Positions 1 to 8,840 are shown, numbered from the stretch's first letter. The stretch is 61,333 bases of DNA from Acidimicrobiia bacterium (GCA_036396535.1 DASWKR010000056.1:1-61333), one strand, 5' to 3'. Translations and numbers: made by a program. Notes: generated by a model not told the origin, from the letters alone.

Positions 1-672
1 CGATCCAGCTTCGCCGACCTTCCCAGGCTCATGAGGCTGATGACGGGGGACGAGAAGCACTCCCCGAGCGCCCACTCGACCCTCGACGTCCTCCAGGTCC
101 TCTACGAGAGGATCCTGCGGGTCGATCCGTCGAACCCGCACGACCCGAATCGGGACCGATTCCTGCTGTCGAAGGGCCACGGACCCATGGCCTACTACGC
201 CGTGCTCGCAGCGAGAGGGTTCATCTCGGAGTCAGATCTGGCGAGTTTCGCCGAGCACGAGTCGATCCTCGGCAATCACCCCGACCGGGTGCTGGTTCCA
301 GGCGTCGAGATCTCGAGTGGCTCGCTCGGGCACGGAATGCCGATCGCCGTCGGTGTCGCGCTGGGGCTGCGCGCCGCCGGCCGAGAGATCCCCAGGGTGT
401 TCTGCCTCGTTGGAGACGGCGAGCTCGACGAAGGAAGCAACCATGAGGCGATCGCCATCGCCGGGCGGCTGGGCGTCGGCAGCCTGACGGTCATCGTCGT
501 CGACAACGGCTCGAGCACGCACGGCTGGCCCGGCGGGATCGCATCGAGGTTCACGACCGAAGGCTGGGCCGCCGAGACCGTCGACGGGCACGACCACGAC
601 GCCTTCGAGCGGGCGGTACGTGTGAGGCACACCGCTACACCTGGAGTGGTGGTCGCCGAGGTGACGCCGTGA
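1..672 (+). CDS. Transketolase N-terminal (TPP-binding) subunit, 5' partial
   Basis: This is the TPP-pyrophosphate-binding half of a split transketolase-like enzyme. Split transketolases transfer two-carbon units between sugar phosphates, or act on related substrates. The frame is open to base 1, so the true start lies upstream; the visible ATGs at 31 and 40 fall inside the conserved N-terminal helix. Seen: LSKGHG near visible residue 58 and the TPP motif GDGELDEG..N near residues 138-143, followed by VVDNG. About 223 residues are visible and split N-halves are usually 260-280, so some 40-60 residues are missing. It overlaps the C-terminal half by four bases (GTGA), so the two are translationally coupled. 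The sugar or other substrate cannot be told from sequence. Confidence 0.9.
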   Translation, partial: RSSFADLPRLMRLMTGDEKHSPSAHSTLDVLQVLYERILRVDPSNPHDPNRDRFLLSKGHGPMAYYAVLAARGFISESDLASFAEHESILGNHPDRVLVPGVEISSGSLGHGMPIAVGVALGLRAAGREIPRVFCLVGDGELDEGSNHEAIAIAGRLGVGSLTVIVVDNGSSTHGWPGGIASRFTTEGWAAETVDGHDHDAFERAVRVRHTATPGVVVAEVTP

Positions 673-1577
673 GGCATCGATTCGGCGAGACGGCAACCGC
701 CCTGCTCGACGAGCGCCCCGACGTCGTCGTCGTGCTGGCGGACATCGGCACCGCCCGCTTGGCGGAGACCGGAGCGGCGGAGCGCCACTCCACCCGTCTC
801 ATCAACGTCGGAATTCGCGAGCAAGCGATGGTCGCGGTGGCGGCCGGTTTCGCGCTCGAGGGTTTCAGGCCGATCGTGCACAGCTACGCCCCCTTCCTCG
901 TGGAGAGGCCCTTCGAGCAGCTGAAGCTCGACTTGGGACACCAGGGCGTCGGGGCAGTACTCGTGTCCATCGGCGCCACGTTCGATGCTTCCACCGAGGG
1001 CCGCACCCATCAGTCGACTGGAGATGTCGCGATGGTATCGAGCCTCCCTGGATGGCGAGTTCACGTCCCGGGACACCCGGACGAGGTGGAGCCTCTGCTG
1101 AGGGCGGCCGTGGAGGGAACGGGCTCGGAGTACATCAGGCTGTCCGCCGCGTCGAACCGCAAGCCGATGGCGCGACGTCCCGGCGAGGTGATTCCGGTTC
1201 GCCACGGATCGACGGGAGCACCCGTGGTGCTGGCCGTCGGGCCGATGCTCGACGTGGTGCTGGCAGCCACCGCCGCTCGGGACGTGACCGTGGCGTACGT
1301 GGCGACCGTGCATCCTCTCGACCGGCGAGCCGTCAGGGCGCTCGCATCGAGCGCCACGGAGATCGTCGTCGTCGAGCCATACCTGGCAGGCACGTCGGCG
1401 GCGGGCATCGCGGCTGCCTTGTGGGACAAGCCGCACCGGCTGCTGTGCGTGGGGGCACCGGCCGCCGAACTGCGCCGCTACGGCACGCGGGAACAGCTCG
1501 AGGCGGACGCCGGGCTCGACGCGGCAGGGATCGCCGCGCAGCTCGCAGGATTCCTCGACCTCGTGCAGGCGGCGTGA
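669..1577 (+). CDS. Transketolase C-terminal (pyrimidine-binding) subunit
   Basis: Partner half of the split transketolase, carrying the pyrimidine-binding domain and the C-terminal domain. The GTG start overlaps the preceding stop codon as GTGA. The catalytic glutamate that activates TPP is expected at Glu51 in NVGIREQAM. Other family motifs visible are the ADIGTA segment near residue 24 and the THQSTGD segment near residue 117. At 302 residues it has normal length for this half. The two subunits should form an alpha2beta2 cytosolic enzyme. Such split pairs often sit in specialised catabolic or cofactor clusters and not in the central pentose pathway, so a dedicated substrate is possible; this is inference. 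No downstream gene is coupled to it. Confidence 0.92.
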   Translation: MRHRFGETATALLDERPDVVVVLADIGTARLAETGAAERHSTRLINVGIREQAMVAVAAGFALEGFRPIVHSYAPFLVERPFEQLKLDLGHQGVGAVLVSIGATFDASTEGRTHQSTGDVAMVSSLPGWRVHVPGHPDEVEPLLRAAVEGTGSEYIRLSAASNRKPMARRPGEVIPVRHGSTGAPVVLAVGPMLDVVLAATAARDVTVAYVATVHPLDRRAVRALASSATEIVVVEPYLAGTSAAGIAAALWDKPHRLLCVGAPAAELRRYGTREQLEADAGLDAAGIAAQLAGFLDLVQAA

Positions 1578-1617
1578 GCGAGACATTCGTGGTCGCCGAT
1601 GCAACCGTGTGTCGTCC

Positions 1618-1688
1618 CCTGATCACAGGCCGTGCTGCTTGTGATCAGGCGATCACAGGGTTGCTGCCTGTGATCAGGCGATCACAGG
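1618..1688. repeat. Cluster of five alternating GATCACAGG repeats
   Basis: Five copies of a GATCACAGG core lie within 71 bases in alternating orientation: 1618-1629 (CCTGATCACAGG), 1638-1649 inverted, 1651-1659, 1667-1678 inverted and 1680-1688. Copies 1/2 and 3/4 each form a short hairpin, so the block reads as a tandem duplication of a roughly 30-base inverted repeat. It lies in the gap between the transketolase pair and the MFS gene. It could be a multi-site operator for the MFS gene or a transcript 3'-end structure; the sequence does not decide between these. Confidence 0.6.
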
Positions 1689-1854
1689 CGGTCGCGCCCG
1701 GGCGATGCGCGGCACACCCACAACGGCGAGGTAGTTTCCCGGCAACTCCCCCTGCACGAACGAGCACCAAATCTTCAGAACCTTCTTCGTCGACGTATCG
1801 CCCCTCCGAGAGTCCCGCGAGTACCGGCTTCTCTTCGGCGGCCAGATCATCTCG

Positions 1855-3027
1855 TTGCTCGGCAGGCAGCTTGCGCTGGTGGCGGCTCCGTTCCAGCTCT
1901 ACGAGCTGACAGGGTCGACGCTGGCCGTCGGTCTCCTCGGCCTCGCCCAGTTCCCAGCGCTCGTCGTCGGCTCGTTCTTCGGAGGGACCCTCTCGGACGC
2001 ATTCGACCGTAGGAGGATCCTGATGATCGTCCAGGTCATCATGGCGGCCACCAGCGTCGGCCTCGCCGTCAACGCAGGGCTCGAGGCGCCGACGGTCTGG
2101 GCCATCTACGCCTTCACGACGGCCAACGCCTTCTTCTCCGCCATCGACTCGCCCGCTCGCAGCGCGATGATCCCGAGGCTCGTCTCGGCCGCACGGCTCC
2201 CGTCGGCCTTCGCCCTCAACATCCTCGAGTACACAACGGGGGCCGCCGTCGGCCCGGCGATCGCCGGTTTCATCATCGGGAGCGCCGGCATCGCCGAGGC
2301 TTTCTGGATCGATGCCGGCTCCTTCGCGATCGCCCTGTTCGCCCTGTTCCTGATGCGTCCACTTCCGCCCGAAGGCGGCGGAACCGCGGTTGGGTGGTCC
2401 TCCGTCGTCGAAGGATTCCGATTCCTGCGCGGCAAGCAGGAGCTCAAGGGCGTGTTCGCCGTCGACATCTCCGCCATGGTCTTCGGGATGCCGCGGGCGC
2501 TCTTCCCCGAGTTCGGGTTGAGCGTGCTCGGTGGCAATGCCCAGACGGTCGGCCTCCTCTACGCAGCCCCCGGTATCGGCTCCGTTGCGGCCGCAGCCAC
2601 TTCCGGATGGGTCGGCAAGGTGACGCAGCCCGGCAAGGCGACCGTCGCCGCCGTGCTCGTGTGGAGCGCCGGGGTGGTCGGATTCGGACTGTCGCCGACG
2701 GCGTTGCCTGCCATCCTGTTCCTCGTCATGGCAGGTGCAGGGGACGCAATCTCTGCGGTGTTCCGGCAGACGATCCTGCAGGTGACGACTCCCGATCGCC
2801 TGCGGGGGAGGCTCTCGGCCGTCCAGATCGCGGTGGTCGCCGGCGGGCCCAGGGTCGGCGACGCCGAGGCCGGAGTCGTCGCCGGTGCCTATGGCCCGCG
2901 CGTTTCCGCCTGGACGGGCGGGCTTGCGTCCGCCATCGGCGCCGTCGTGGTTGCCTTCGCCTACCCGGCGTTCCGCGATTGGCGCGACCCGGAGACGTCA
3001 CGCGGGCAAGAGAGGAGAGCGGGATGA
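1855..3027 (+). CDS. MFS exporter (DHA3/EntS-like), start uncertain
   Basis: Major facilitator transporter of the 12-TM drug or siderophore exporter type. The loop signature after TM2 reads DAFDRRRIL near residue 42, and the segment VAGGPRVGDAEAGVVA in TM11 is typical of EntS-like proteins. The first standard start in frame is TTG at 1855, but it cuts inside TM1. The frame upstream is open from 1735 and encodes the usual family N-terminus (FFVDVSPLRES then REYRLLFGGQ) with no ATG, GTG or TTG. The true protein is therefore about 25-35 residues longer, starting at a non-standard codon (ATC at 1771 is one candidate), or a base error hides the start. Its stop overlaps the next ATG (ATGA), which couples it to the methyltransferase. 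Confidence 0.8.
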   Translation: MLGRQLALVAAPFQLYELTGSTLAVGLLGLAQFPALVVGSFFGGTLSDAFDRRRILMIVQVIMAATSVGLAVNAGLEAPTVWAIYAFTTANAFFSAIDSPARSAMIPRLVSAARLPSAFALNILEYTTGAAVGPAIAGFIIGSAGIAEAFWIDAGSFAIALFALFLMRPLPPEGGGTAVGWSSVVEGFRFLRGKQELKGVFAVDISAMVFGMPRALFPEFGLSVLGGNAQTVGLLYAAPGIGSVAAAATSGWVGKVTQPGKATVAAVLVWSAGVVGFGLSPTALPAILFLVMAGAGDAISAVFRQTILQVTTPDRLRGRLSAVQIAVVAGGPRVGDAEAGVVAGAYGPRVSAWTGGLASAIGAVVVAFAYPAFRDWRDPETSRGQERRAG

Positions 3028-4079
3028 CGAACCAGGACATCGCACTCGAGGACCGCATCGTGTCGGCTGCGACGGCGGCGCTGGAGCTGCTGTCGATCCA
3101 CTTGGGGAGGCGCCTCGGCCTCTACCAGGCGGTCACCGTCCCGCGCACTCCCGGCGAGCTGGCGGCCGCGGCGGGCATCCACGAGCGCTACGCCAGGGAG
3201 TGGCTCGAGCAGCAGGCCGTGGCGGGTCTCGTCGACGTGGCGGCGCCGTCCCCCAAGTGGGACGAACGCTCGTACGTGCTCACCGACCACCACACGGCAG
3301 TGCTCATCGACCCCGAGCACCCGGCCCACGTGGCACCGCTCGCCGACATGTTCGCCGGCATCGCCGGGGTCCTCGACGACGTTGCGGCCGCCTACCGAAC
3401 CGGTGGCGGAGTCCCGTACGCCGAGTACGGGACGATCTTCAGGAACGGCCAGGCAGGCATCAACCGGCCGGCCTTCACCCACGATCTCGTCTCGTGGCTC
3501 CAAGCGGTCCCCGACGTTGCGGCTCGCCTCGCCGAAGGAGGCAAACTCGCCGACCTCGGCTGCGGAGCCGGCTGGTCGACGATCGCCCTCGCCACGGCGC
3601 TTCCCCACACCGAGGTGATCGGCTACGACTCGGATCCGGCGAGCATCGCGGACGCCGCGGCGAACGCCGCGGAGAGAGGCGTCGACGTCGCCTTCGAGCT
3701 CGCCGACGCCTCAGCCCTCGAAGCACACGGTCCTTTCGACCTCGTCGTGATCCTCGAGGCGCTCCACGACATGGCCCGGCCGGCCGAGGTCCTGGCGGCG
3801 GCGAGGCGAGCGCTGGCGTCCGACGGGGCCGTGCTCGTCGCCGACGAGAAGGTCGCAGACGAGTTCACGTCGCAGGGCGACGAACTGGAGAGGATGATGT
3901 ACGGGTGGAGCATCGTCCACTGCCTCCCCGCCGCACTCGCAGAGTCGCCTTCTGCGGCGATCGGGACAGTGATCCGGCCTGCGATGGTCGAGGCGCTGGC
4001 CGCCGAAGCCGGGTTCTCGGCGGTGCATGTGAGCGACATCGACGCAGGCTTCTTCAGGTTGTACGGCCTGAGGGTGTGA
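3024..4079 (+). CDS. Class I SAM-dependent methyltransferase with winged-helix N-terminus
   Basis: Predicted cytosolic methyltransferase of 351 residues. Residues 1-95 look like the winged-helix dimerisation domain found in small-molecule O-methyltransferases. The SAM-binding domain follows, with motif I DLGCGAG at 177-183, the acidic loop GYDSDP near 200 and the EALHDM segment near 247, as in the Rv2258c-type family. The ATG at 3024 is preceded by AGAGGAGA and overlaps the exporter stop, so it is probably made together with the exporter. That pairing suggests modification and export of one metabolite, which is inference. The acceptor substrate is unknown. A longer open frame extends upstream but is a shadow of the exporter gene. 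Confidence 0.85.
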   Translation: MTNQDIALEDRIVSAATAALELLSIHLGRRLGLYQAVTVPRTPGELAAAAGIHERYAREWLEQQAVAGLVDVAAPSPKWDERSYVLTDHHTAVLIDPEHPAHVAPLADMFAGIAGVLDDVAAAYRTGGGVPYAEYGTIFRNGQAGINRPAFTHDLVSWLQAVPDVAARLAEGGKLADLGCGAGWSTIALATALPHTEVIGYDSDPASIADAAANAAERGVDVAFELADASALEAHGPFDLVVILEALHDMARPAEVLAAARRALASDGAVLVADEKVADEFTSQGDELERMMYGWSIVHCLPAALAESPSAAIGTVIRPAMVEALAAEAGFSAVHVSDIDAGFFRLYGLRV

Positions 4080-4149
4080 CCGTGCTGCCGGTTGCGATGA
4101 CGCCGGATTATCTTCCGACCACCGACAACGCAGCGAGGAAGGGCTCGTC

Positions 4150-4665
4150 ATGTCGACCGAACACCGACCGCAGGTCGATCGACCGATCATGCCGGCTGGC
4201 TACGGAGTGCCCGGGTCGCCGGACGGACTCCTCTCGTGGCAGGCAGTCGAGGAGAGGCTCCGATCGGCGCATGTGTACTGGATGGCGACGAATCGGCCGG
4301 ACGGCAAGCCGCACGTCGTGCCACGGTGGGGGGTCTGGGTGGATGGAGCTTTCTGGTACGACGGGTCACCCGAGACGCTCCACGCCAGGAACCTCGCCTC
4401 GAATCCGAGCTGCGTGCTCCACCTCGAAGACGGGTCGGCCGCCACCATCCTCGAAGGAACCTCCGGAGCGGCGACGCCGCCTGCCCCGGAGCTCGCTGCT
4501 GCCATCTCGGCGGAGTTCATCCGCAAGTACGAGGAGCACGGGTACGCGCCCGGCCCCGACTCCTGGAGCGGAGAGCACGCAGGCGGCCTCTCCCGTTTCG
4601 TGCCGGCCAAAGCATTGGCGTGGCAGGAGTTCCCGAAGGACGTGACCCGCTTTCGGTTCGACTGA
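4150..4665 (+). CDS. Pyridoxamine 5'-phosphate oxidase-fold protein (FMN or F420 family)
   Basis: Small split-barrel protein of 171 residues. The pattern VYWMATNRPDGKPHVVP near residues 42-58, followed by GVWVDGAFWYDGS, is the typical strand pair of the PNPOx-like superfamily, which in actinobacteria includes many F420- or FMN-binding reductases. The ATG at 4150 follows an AGGAAGG ribosome site. It stands alone between the methyltransferase and a convergent F420-type reductase. The lysines and arginine needed for true pyridoxamine phosphate oxidase activity cannot be confirmed, so a general redox or cofactor-binding role is safer. Confidence 0.82.
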   Translation: MSTEHRPQVDRPIMPAGYGVPGSPDGLLSWQAVEERLRSAHVYWMATNRPDGKPHVVPRWGVWVDGAFWYDGSPETLHARNLASNPSCVLHLEDGSAATILEGTSGAATPPAPELAAAISAEFIRKYEEHGYAPGPDSWSGEHAGGLSRFVPAKALAWQEFPKDVTRFRFD

Positions 4666-4685
4666 CACGTCGTCAGCGCCGCGAG

Positions 4686-5069
4686 TCAGCCGGCGGGTCG
4701 GAACTCGATCAGCGGGGAGGTCTCCACCCAGTGCTCGATGTCTGCCTCCACCTCGGCCGGATCGACCCCCCAGCTCTCGACGCGGACCCTGCCGATCACG
4801 CGGCGCTTCTCGTCACGATCGGTGATGACGTCGGCAATCGCAGCCAGGTCGTGGGTGAGGCCCCTCTTGAAGTGGACCGTCATCGCAGGATCAGCGACGA
4901 GGTTGGCGATCCAGTCGCGCGAGAACCCTGGTCGCCCTGTGATGTAGTAGCGACCGTCGAGGTTGTGGAAGTAGATCTCGATGCGCCTCGCCGTGCCGGA
5001 CTTTCGGCCCGTTGTGGTGATGTCGACGATGCCGCCGCGCTGTAGTGCGCTCTCGAGTGATTGGTCCAT
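4686..5069 (-). CDS. Deazaflavin (F420)-dependent nitroreductase family protein
   Basis: 127-residue protein of the Ddn/DUF385 family, enzymes that use reduced F420 to reduce small organic molecules. The family signature is clear: DITTTGRKSG near residues 16-25, then RRIEIYFHNLDGRYYITG. The length is normal for the short single-domain type. The start is the ATG at 5069 and no clear ribosome site precedes it. It is convergent with the PPOX-fold gene and divergent from the winged-helix gene. Its presence implies that the host makes F420, which fits an actinobacterium. The substrate is unknown. Confidence 0.88.
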   Translation of the reverse strand: MDQSLESALQRGGIVDITTTGRKSGTARRIEIYFHNLDGRYYITGRPGFSRDWIANLVADPAMTVHFKRGLTHDLAAIADVITDRDEKRRVIGRVRVESWGVDPAEVEADIEHWVETSPLIEFRPAG

Positions 5070-5206
5070 GCGGGGTCAACCCGGGCATTCTCGACGTATT
5101 CCGGGGTCACGGCTCGTGGCCGGCCGACGCCTGGCACGCCGGCAGAGGCACACGAGGTAGCGCCCCAGCTCGCCTTACTCGAACCTGCCCGCTCTACCCT
5201 CGCAAC

Positions 5207-6391
5207 GTGGGCGGGACGCGGATCCAGATCGACGATGGGCAGCGACGGGCTCGTCTGGGGAGACGCCACCACCTCGCGAAGGCGGCGGCCGACGTCGCAA
5301 CGGCGGCGAGATCGCTCGTGGGGCTCCACTCGTCCGACCCGGCATCGGTGTACCTGGCGGCGCAAGCCAGGGTCGCCGGTGTCACGCCCGATGACGTCGC
5401 AGCCGCCCTCTACGACGAACGATCGCTCGTGCGGGTCCTCGGCATGCGCCGCACGATGTTCGTGGTGCCCACCGATCTGGCGAGGGTCATCCACGCCGCC
5501 GTGACGCAGCATCTGGCGGCAGGCGAGCACACCCGCACGATCAAGATGCTCACCGACGCAGGCGTCGCAGACGCCGAGGCCTGGCTGGACGGTGTCGCCG
5601 AGGCCACTGTGTCTGCTCTGCGCCGCCGAGGCGAGGCCGTGGCCACCCAGCTGCGCGACGACGTCGCCGGGCTCCGTGAGAAGGTGAGAGTCGGAGTCGG
5701 CACGAAGTGGGAGGGAGACATCGGACTGTCGACCCGCACGCTGTTCCTCCTCGCCACGGAGGGGAGGATCGTGCGCGCCAGACCGCGCGGGACCTGGATC
5801 AGCACGCAGTACCGCTGGGCGCTGGCCGAGGACTGGCTCGGCGAGCCGCTGGCCGGGATCGCCCCGCGAAGGGCAGCTGCCGACCTGCTGGGAGCCTGGC
5901 TGCGGGCGTACGGTCCCGGCACCCTCGTCGACATGAAGTGGTGGACGGGTTGGACCGTCGCCAAGACCAAGGCGGCGCTCGCGGACGTCGGAGCCGTGGA
6001 GGTCGATCTCTCGGATGGTATCGGTTTCGTGCTCCCCGGGGACATCGAGTCGGTGGACGAACCGGACCCGTGGGTGGCGCTGCTCCCCGGGCTCGACTCG
6101 ACCGTCATGGGTTGGAAGCAGCGCTCCTGGTACCTCGGTGACCACTCGGCGAGGCTGTTCGACAGCAACGGCAACGCAGGGCCGACCGTGTGGTGTGACG
6201 GCCGGGTCGTCGGGGGTTGGGCGCAGCGGCGCACGGGCGAGGTCGTCACGGAGCTACTCGACGATGTCGGTCGGGCGCGACGTGCCGTCATCGACCGCAA
6301 GGCCGCCGAGCTGGAGGAATGGATCGGCGACCTGCGGGTGACGCCCCGGTTTCGGACTCCGTTGGAGCGCCTCATCATCGCCGAGGACTGA
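5207..6391 (+). CDS. Winged-helix DNA-binding protein, AlkZ/HTH_42-like
   Basis: 394-residue protein of the HTH_42 family, which includes the DNA glycosylases AlkZ and YcaQ. The GTG at 5207 is chosen because the family N-terminus (QIDDGQRRARLG) starts just after it; upstream codons are not family-like. A TACCCT box ending about six bases before GTG hints at a leaderless transcript. At residues 41-57 it reads VGLHSSDPASVYLAAQA. From memory, AlkZ carries a catalytic Gln-x-Gln at this place, so the HSSD form here may define a different activity or a non-glycosylase branch. No partner gene is coupled to it. Confidence 0.8.
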   Translation: MGGTRIQIDDGQRRARLGRRHHLAKAAADVATAARSLVGLHSSDPASVYLAAQARVAGVTPDDVAAALYDERSLVRVLGMRRTMFVVPTDLARVIHAAVTQHLAAGEHTRTIKMLTDAGVADAEAWLDGVAEATVSALRRRGEAVATQLRDDVAGLREKVRVGVGTKWEGDIGLSTRTLFLLATEGRIVRARPRGTWISTQYRWALAEDWLGEPLAGIAPRRAAADLLGAWLRAYGPGTLVDMKWWTGWTVAKTKAALADVGAVEVDLSDGIGFVLPGDIESVDEPDPWVALLPGLDSTVMGWKQRSWYLGDHSARLFDSNGNAGPTVWCDGRVVGGWAQRRTGEVVTELLDDVGRARRAVIDRKAAELEEWIGDLRVTPRFRTPLERLIIAED

Positions 6392-6439
6392 GGCGCGCCA
6401 GCCTCAAGCGCAACAGGCAAATCGCCGAAAACCTCATTG

Positions 6440-7603
6440 ATGGCAACGAGCCACACTCTCCATCATCGCGACGAGCTCGAGTTGATCGCCTCCGCCGCCG
6501 CCGTCCCGATGCTCATCGTCGACTACACCCCGATCATCGAGCACTTCGCAGGTTTGGCGCCGCCCGAGGTGGCGCTGCGGCTGGCAGACGACGGAGAGCT
6601 GATCCGCTGCCTACGGCTGCCGCGCGTCCTCGCCGTGAGCCCGCAGTGGATCGACCTCTACGGGTCCCCGCTCGCCCCCGAGCCGCCCGACCTCGATGCA
6701 CGCCAGTTCACGCCTGCCACCCACCCCGACCTCGCCACCTCGATGCGGCTCCAGTTCCTGGCGCCCTTCACAGGTGAGACGTCGATCGTCCGTGAGCACT
6801 CGGCGCCCACGATGCTCGGCGACGTCGTGGTCCGATCGCATTGGAAGGCGGCTCTCGACGGCGGCCGGCCGGATTACACGAGGGTCGTGATCGTCGACCA
6901 CAACGTCACGGACCTGCGGGCGGCTCTCAGATCGCTCGAGGACGCCCTCGAGTCGCGGGACCGCCTCGTGGCGACTGTTGGTCACGAGCTGAGGCACCCC
7001 GTCAGTGCCATGGTCGGGTTCGGGGCGATCCTCCTCGACGGCTGGGACGACCTGTCCGACGAGGAACGCAAGGAGCTCGTCGGAACGCTCGTCACACAGG
7101 CCGACGACATCACGGTTCTGATGGACGATCTGCTCACCGCCGCCACCAGCAGGTCGATGGCCGTCGCTTCCGAGCAGCTCGACATGGCGACCGTCCTGGA
7201 ATCGGTCGACCTGCGCGAGGTCGACGTGATGGTGGAGGTTGGGCTTGCGGTGCTCGGCGACGCGCTGCGCATCAGGCAGATCGTGCGAAACCTCGTCGGG
7301 AACGCCCGGAAGCACGGCGGGGGGCGCGTCGAGCTCGCAGCGACGACGGCGGCGCACGGCGTCACCGTCACGGTCACCGACGACGGCGCCGGGATACCGG
7401 AGGATGTCGCCGTTCGGTTGTTCGAGCTGTTCGCGCACGGCGGGGCGTCGGGATCGCTCGGAATCGGGCTGGCGGTGTCCCGCATGCTGGCGCGCGCCAT
7501 GGGAGGCGACCTGAGCCTCGTGAGCGCCCGAGGCCCGACGATCTTCGAGCTGACGCTGCCGGGCGTCGATTCGCCGGTGCCGGCATCCGGCCTACCCGGC
7601 TGA
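6440..7603 (+). CDS. Orphan cytosolic sensor histidine kinase
   Basis: 387 residues with no membrane segment. An N-terminal PAS-like sensor region spans about 10-155. A short helical linker (LRSLEDALESRDR) leads to the HisKA domain, whose phospho-acceptor is His182 in GHELRHP; the residue after LR is His where most kinases have Thr. The ATPase domain has its N-box at LVGNARKH (Asn288), DGAGIP at 315-320 and GIGLA at 341-345. The start is ATG 6440; a TTG lies just before it and no good ribosome site is visible. No response regulator lies nearby, so its partner is encoded elsewhere. Confidence 0.85.
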   Translation: MATSHTLHHRDELELIASAAAVPMLIVDYTPIIEHFAGLAPPEVALRLADDGELIRCLRLPRVLAVSPQWIDLYGSPLAPEPPDLDARQFTPATHPDLATSMRLQFLAPFTGETSIVREHSAPTMLGDVVVRSHWKAALDGGRPDYTRVVIVDHNVTDLRAALRSLEDALESRDRLVATVGHELRHPVSAMVGFGAILLDGWDDLSDEERKELVGTLVTQADDITVLMDDLLTAATSRSMAVASEQLDMATVLESVDLREVDVMVEVGLAVLGDALRIRQIVRNLVGNARKHGGGRVELAATTAAHGVTVTVTDDGAGIPEDVAVRLFELFAHGGASGSLGIGLAVSRMLARAMGGDLSLVSARGPTIFELTLPGVDSPVPASGLPG

Positions 7604-7741
7604 CGAGAGCGCCGCACCCGCGAGGGTGCGCCACACCCGAGAGTGCCCCACCCCGAGCTCGCATCAGGTGGATCGAGCGGTTCAAGGTTGACCCGGGAGA
7701 CGACGACAATTGTCCGTGACCAACTACCGAGGATGACAACC

Positions 7742-8761
7742 ATGTCCCGCAGAATCCAGTTGCTCGTGTTCGCCTCCCTCACCGTCGTCGCGGCGTGCGG
7801 TGGGGCCGCAAGCGATGACCCGGCGACGACAGCGCCGGTCGAAACGGCGGCCACGTCGACGACCGAAGCATCCGAGACGACGTCCGCACCGACGTCCGCA
7901 CCGACGACGGCGCCGACGACGGCGCCGACGACGGTCGCTCCCGTGGACACCGGCGACGCCGCTGGCCTCATTGCCTCGGTCACCAGCGCCGGGAACGACG
8001 TGCAGTCCGCCGAGATGGTGATGACCTTCGCCGTCGAAGGCGTCGAGGGGCTGCCGGGATCATCCTTCGAGTTCGGCATGAACACGGCCTTCGATCTCGA
8101 GAGCCGCCTCTTCTCGATGTCGATGGACATGAGCGACCTGGTGGCCGCCGCCCCGGAAGGCGAGATCCCGCCCGAGATGGCCGACCTGTTCAGCAGCATC
8201 GAGATCCGGTCGATCGAGGACACCGCATACGTGAAGTTCCCGTTCTTCAACTCAATCCTCGGAGTCGAGACCGAGTGGATGAGCATGGCCGCCGAGGATG
8301 CCGACCTGGCGGCCGAGGGCTTCGGCGCCAACGCTCCGACGAACCCTGCCGAGATGCTCGAGGCGTTCGAGGGCTTCGAGGGAGCGACTGTCACGGAGCT
8401 GGATCGCGAGACGCACAACGGCATCGAGACGACCCATTACGCCATCGTCGTCGACATGGAGCAGGCGACCGAGCTCGCCGACCCCGCGGATCTCGAGGAC
8501 CTCGAGCAGTTCGGCGCCTTGCCCGGGGGTGAGCTGCCGATCGACCTCTGGGTGAGCGATGACGGTCTCATCCGCAAGCTGCAGATGGTGTACGCCGGCG
8601 ATGGGCTCGAGCTCTCCCCCGAGCAGACGTTCGAGTCGATGACGATCACGATGGAGGTGACCTCCTACAACATGCCCATCGTCGTCGAGGCACCGCCCGC
8701 CGGCGAGGTCACCGACGTATCCGACATCGCAGGCGACATGTTCTCCGGCTTCACCGGCTGA
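7742..8761 (+). CDS. Secreted lipoprotein, LppX/LprG-like fold
   Basis: 339-residue predicted lipoprotein. The signal peptide ends in a lipobox VVAAC with the lipidated Cys at residue 19. A Thr/Ala/Pro-rich linker with repeated TSAP and TTAP units (about residues 30-62) leads to a globular domain of about 270 residues with alternating strands and acidic surface segments. The domain resembles the LppX/LprAFG lipid-carrier fold of actinobacteria, but this is recognition by general pattern and not by a firm motif. The ATG at 7742 is preferred over 7733 because the GAGG site is nine bases away. A perfect inverted repeat follows the stop codon. The ligand is unknown. Confidence 0.75.
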   Translation: MSRRIQLLVFASLTVVAACGGAASDDPATTAPVETAATSTTEASETTSAPTSAPTTAPTTAPTTVAPVDTGDAAGLIASVTSAGNDVQSAEMVMTFAVEGVEGLPGSSFEFGMNTAFDLESRLFSMSMDMSDLVAAAPEGEIPPEMADLFSSIEIRSIEDTAYVKFPFFNSILGVETEWMSMAAEDADLAAEGFGANAPTNPAEMLEAFEGFEGATVTELDRETHNGIETTHYAIVVDMEQATELADPADLEDLEQFGALPGGELPIDLWVSDDGLIRKLQMVYAGDGLELSPEQTFESMTITMEVTSYNMPIVVEAPPAGEVTDVSDIAGDMFSGFTG

Positions 8762-8770
8762 GCACCGCCG

Positions 8771-8814
8771 TCTTGCGTCCCCCCATCGCTTCGATGCGGC
8801 GAGGGGACGCAAGA
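8771..8814 (+). terminator. Perfect 12-bp inverted repeat after the lipoprotein gene
   Basis: TCTTGCGTCCCC at 8771-8782 pairs exactly with GGGGACGCAAGA at 8803-8814 around a 20-base loop, nine bases after the lipoprotein stop. There is no U-run after it, which is common for actinobacterial terminators. A terminator or transcript-end stabiliser is the likeliest role. Confidence 0.6.
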
Positions 8815-8840
8815 ACGAAGCCCGAACGGAGCAAGACCGT

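Noticed and set aside
276-1604. Long minus-strand open frame opposite the transketolase genes
   Set aside because: Arg/Pro/His-rich shadow translation of high-GC coding sequence; the plus-strand proteins carry clear family motifs.
7870-7935. Tandem DNA repeats of ACGTCCGCACCG and ACGGCGCCG type
   Set aside because: They only encode the low-complexity Thr/Ala/Pro linker of a lipoprotein, common in this kind of genome.
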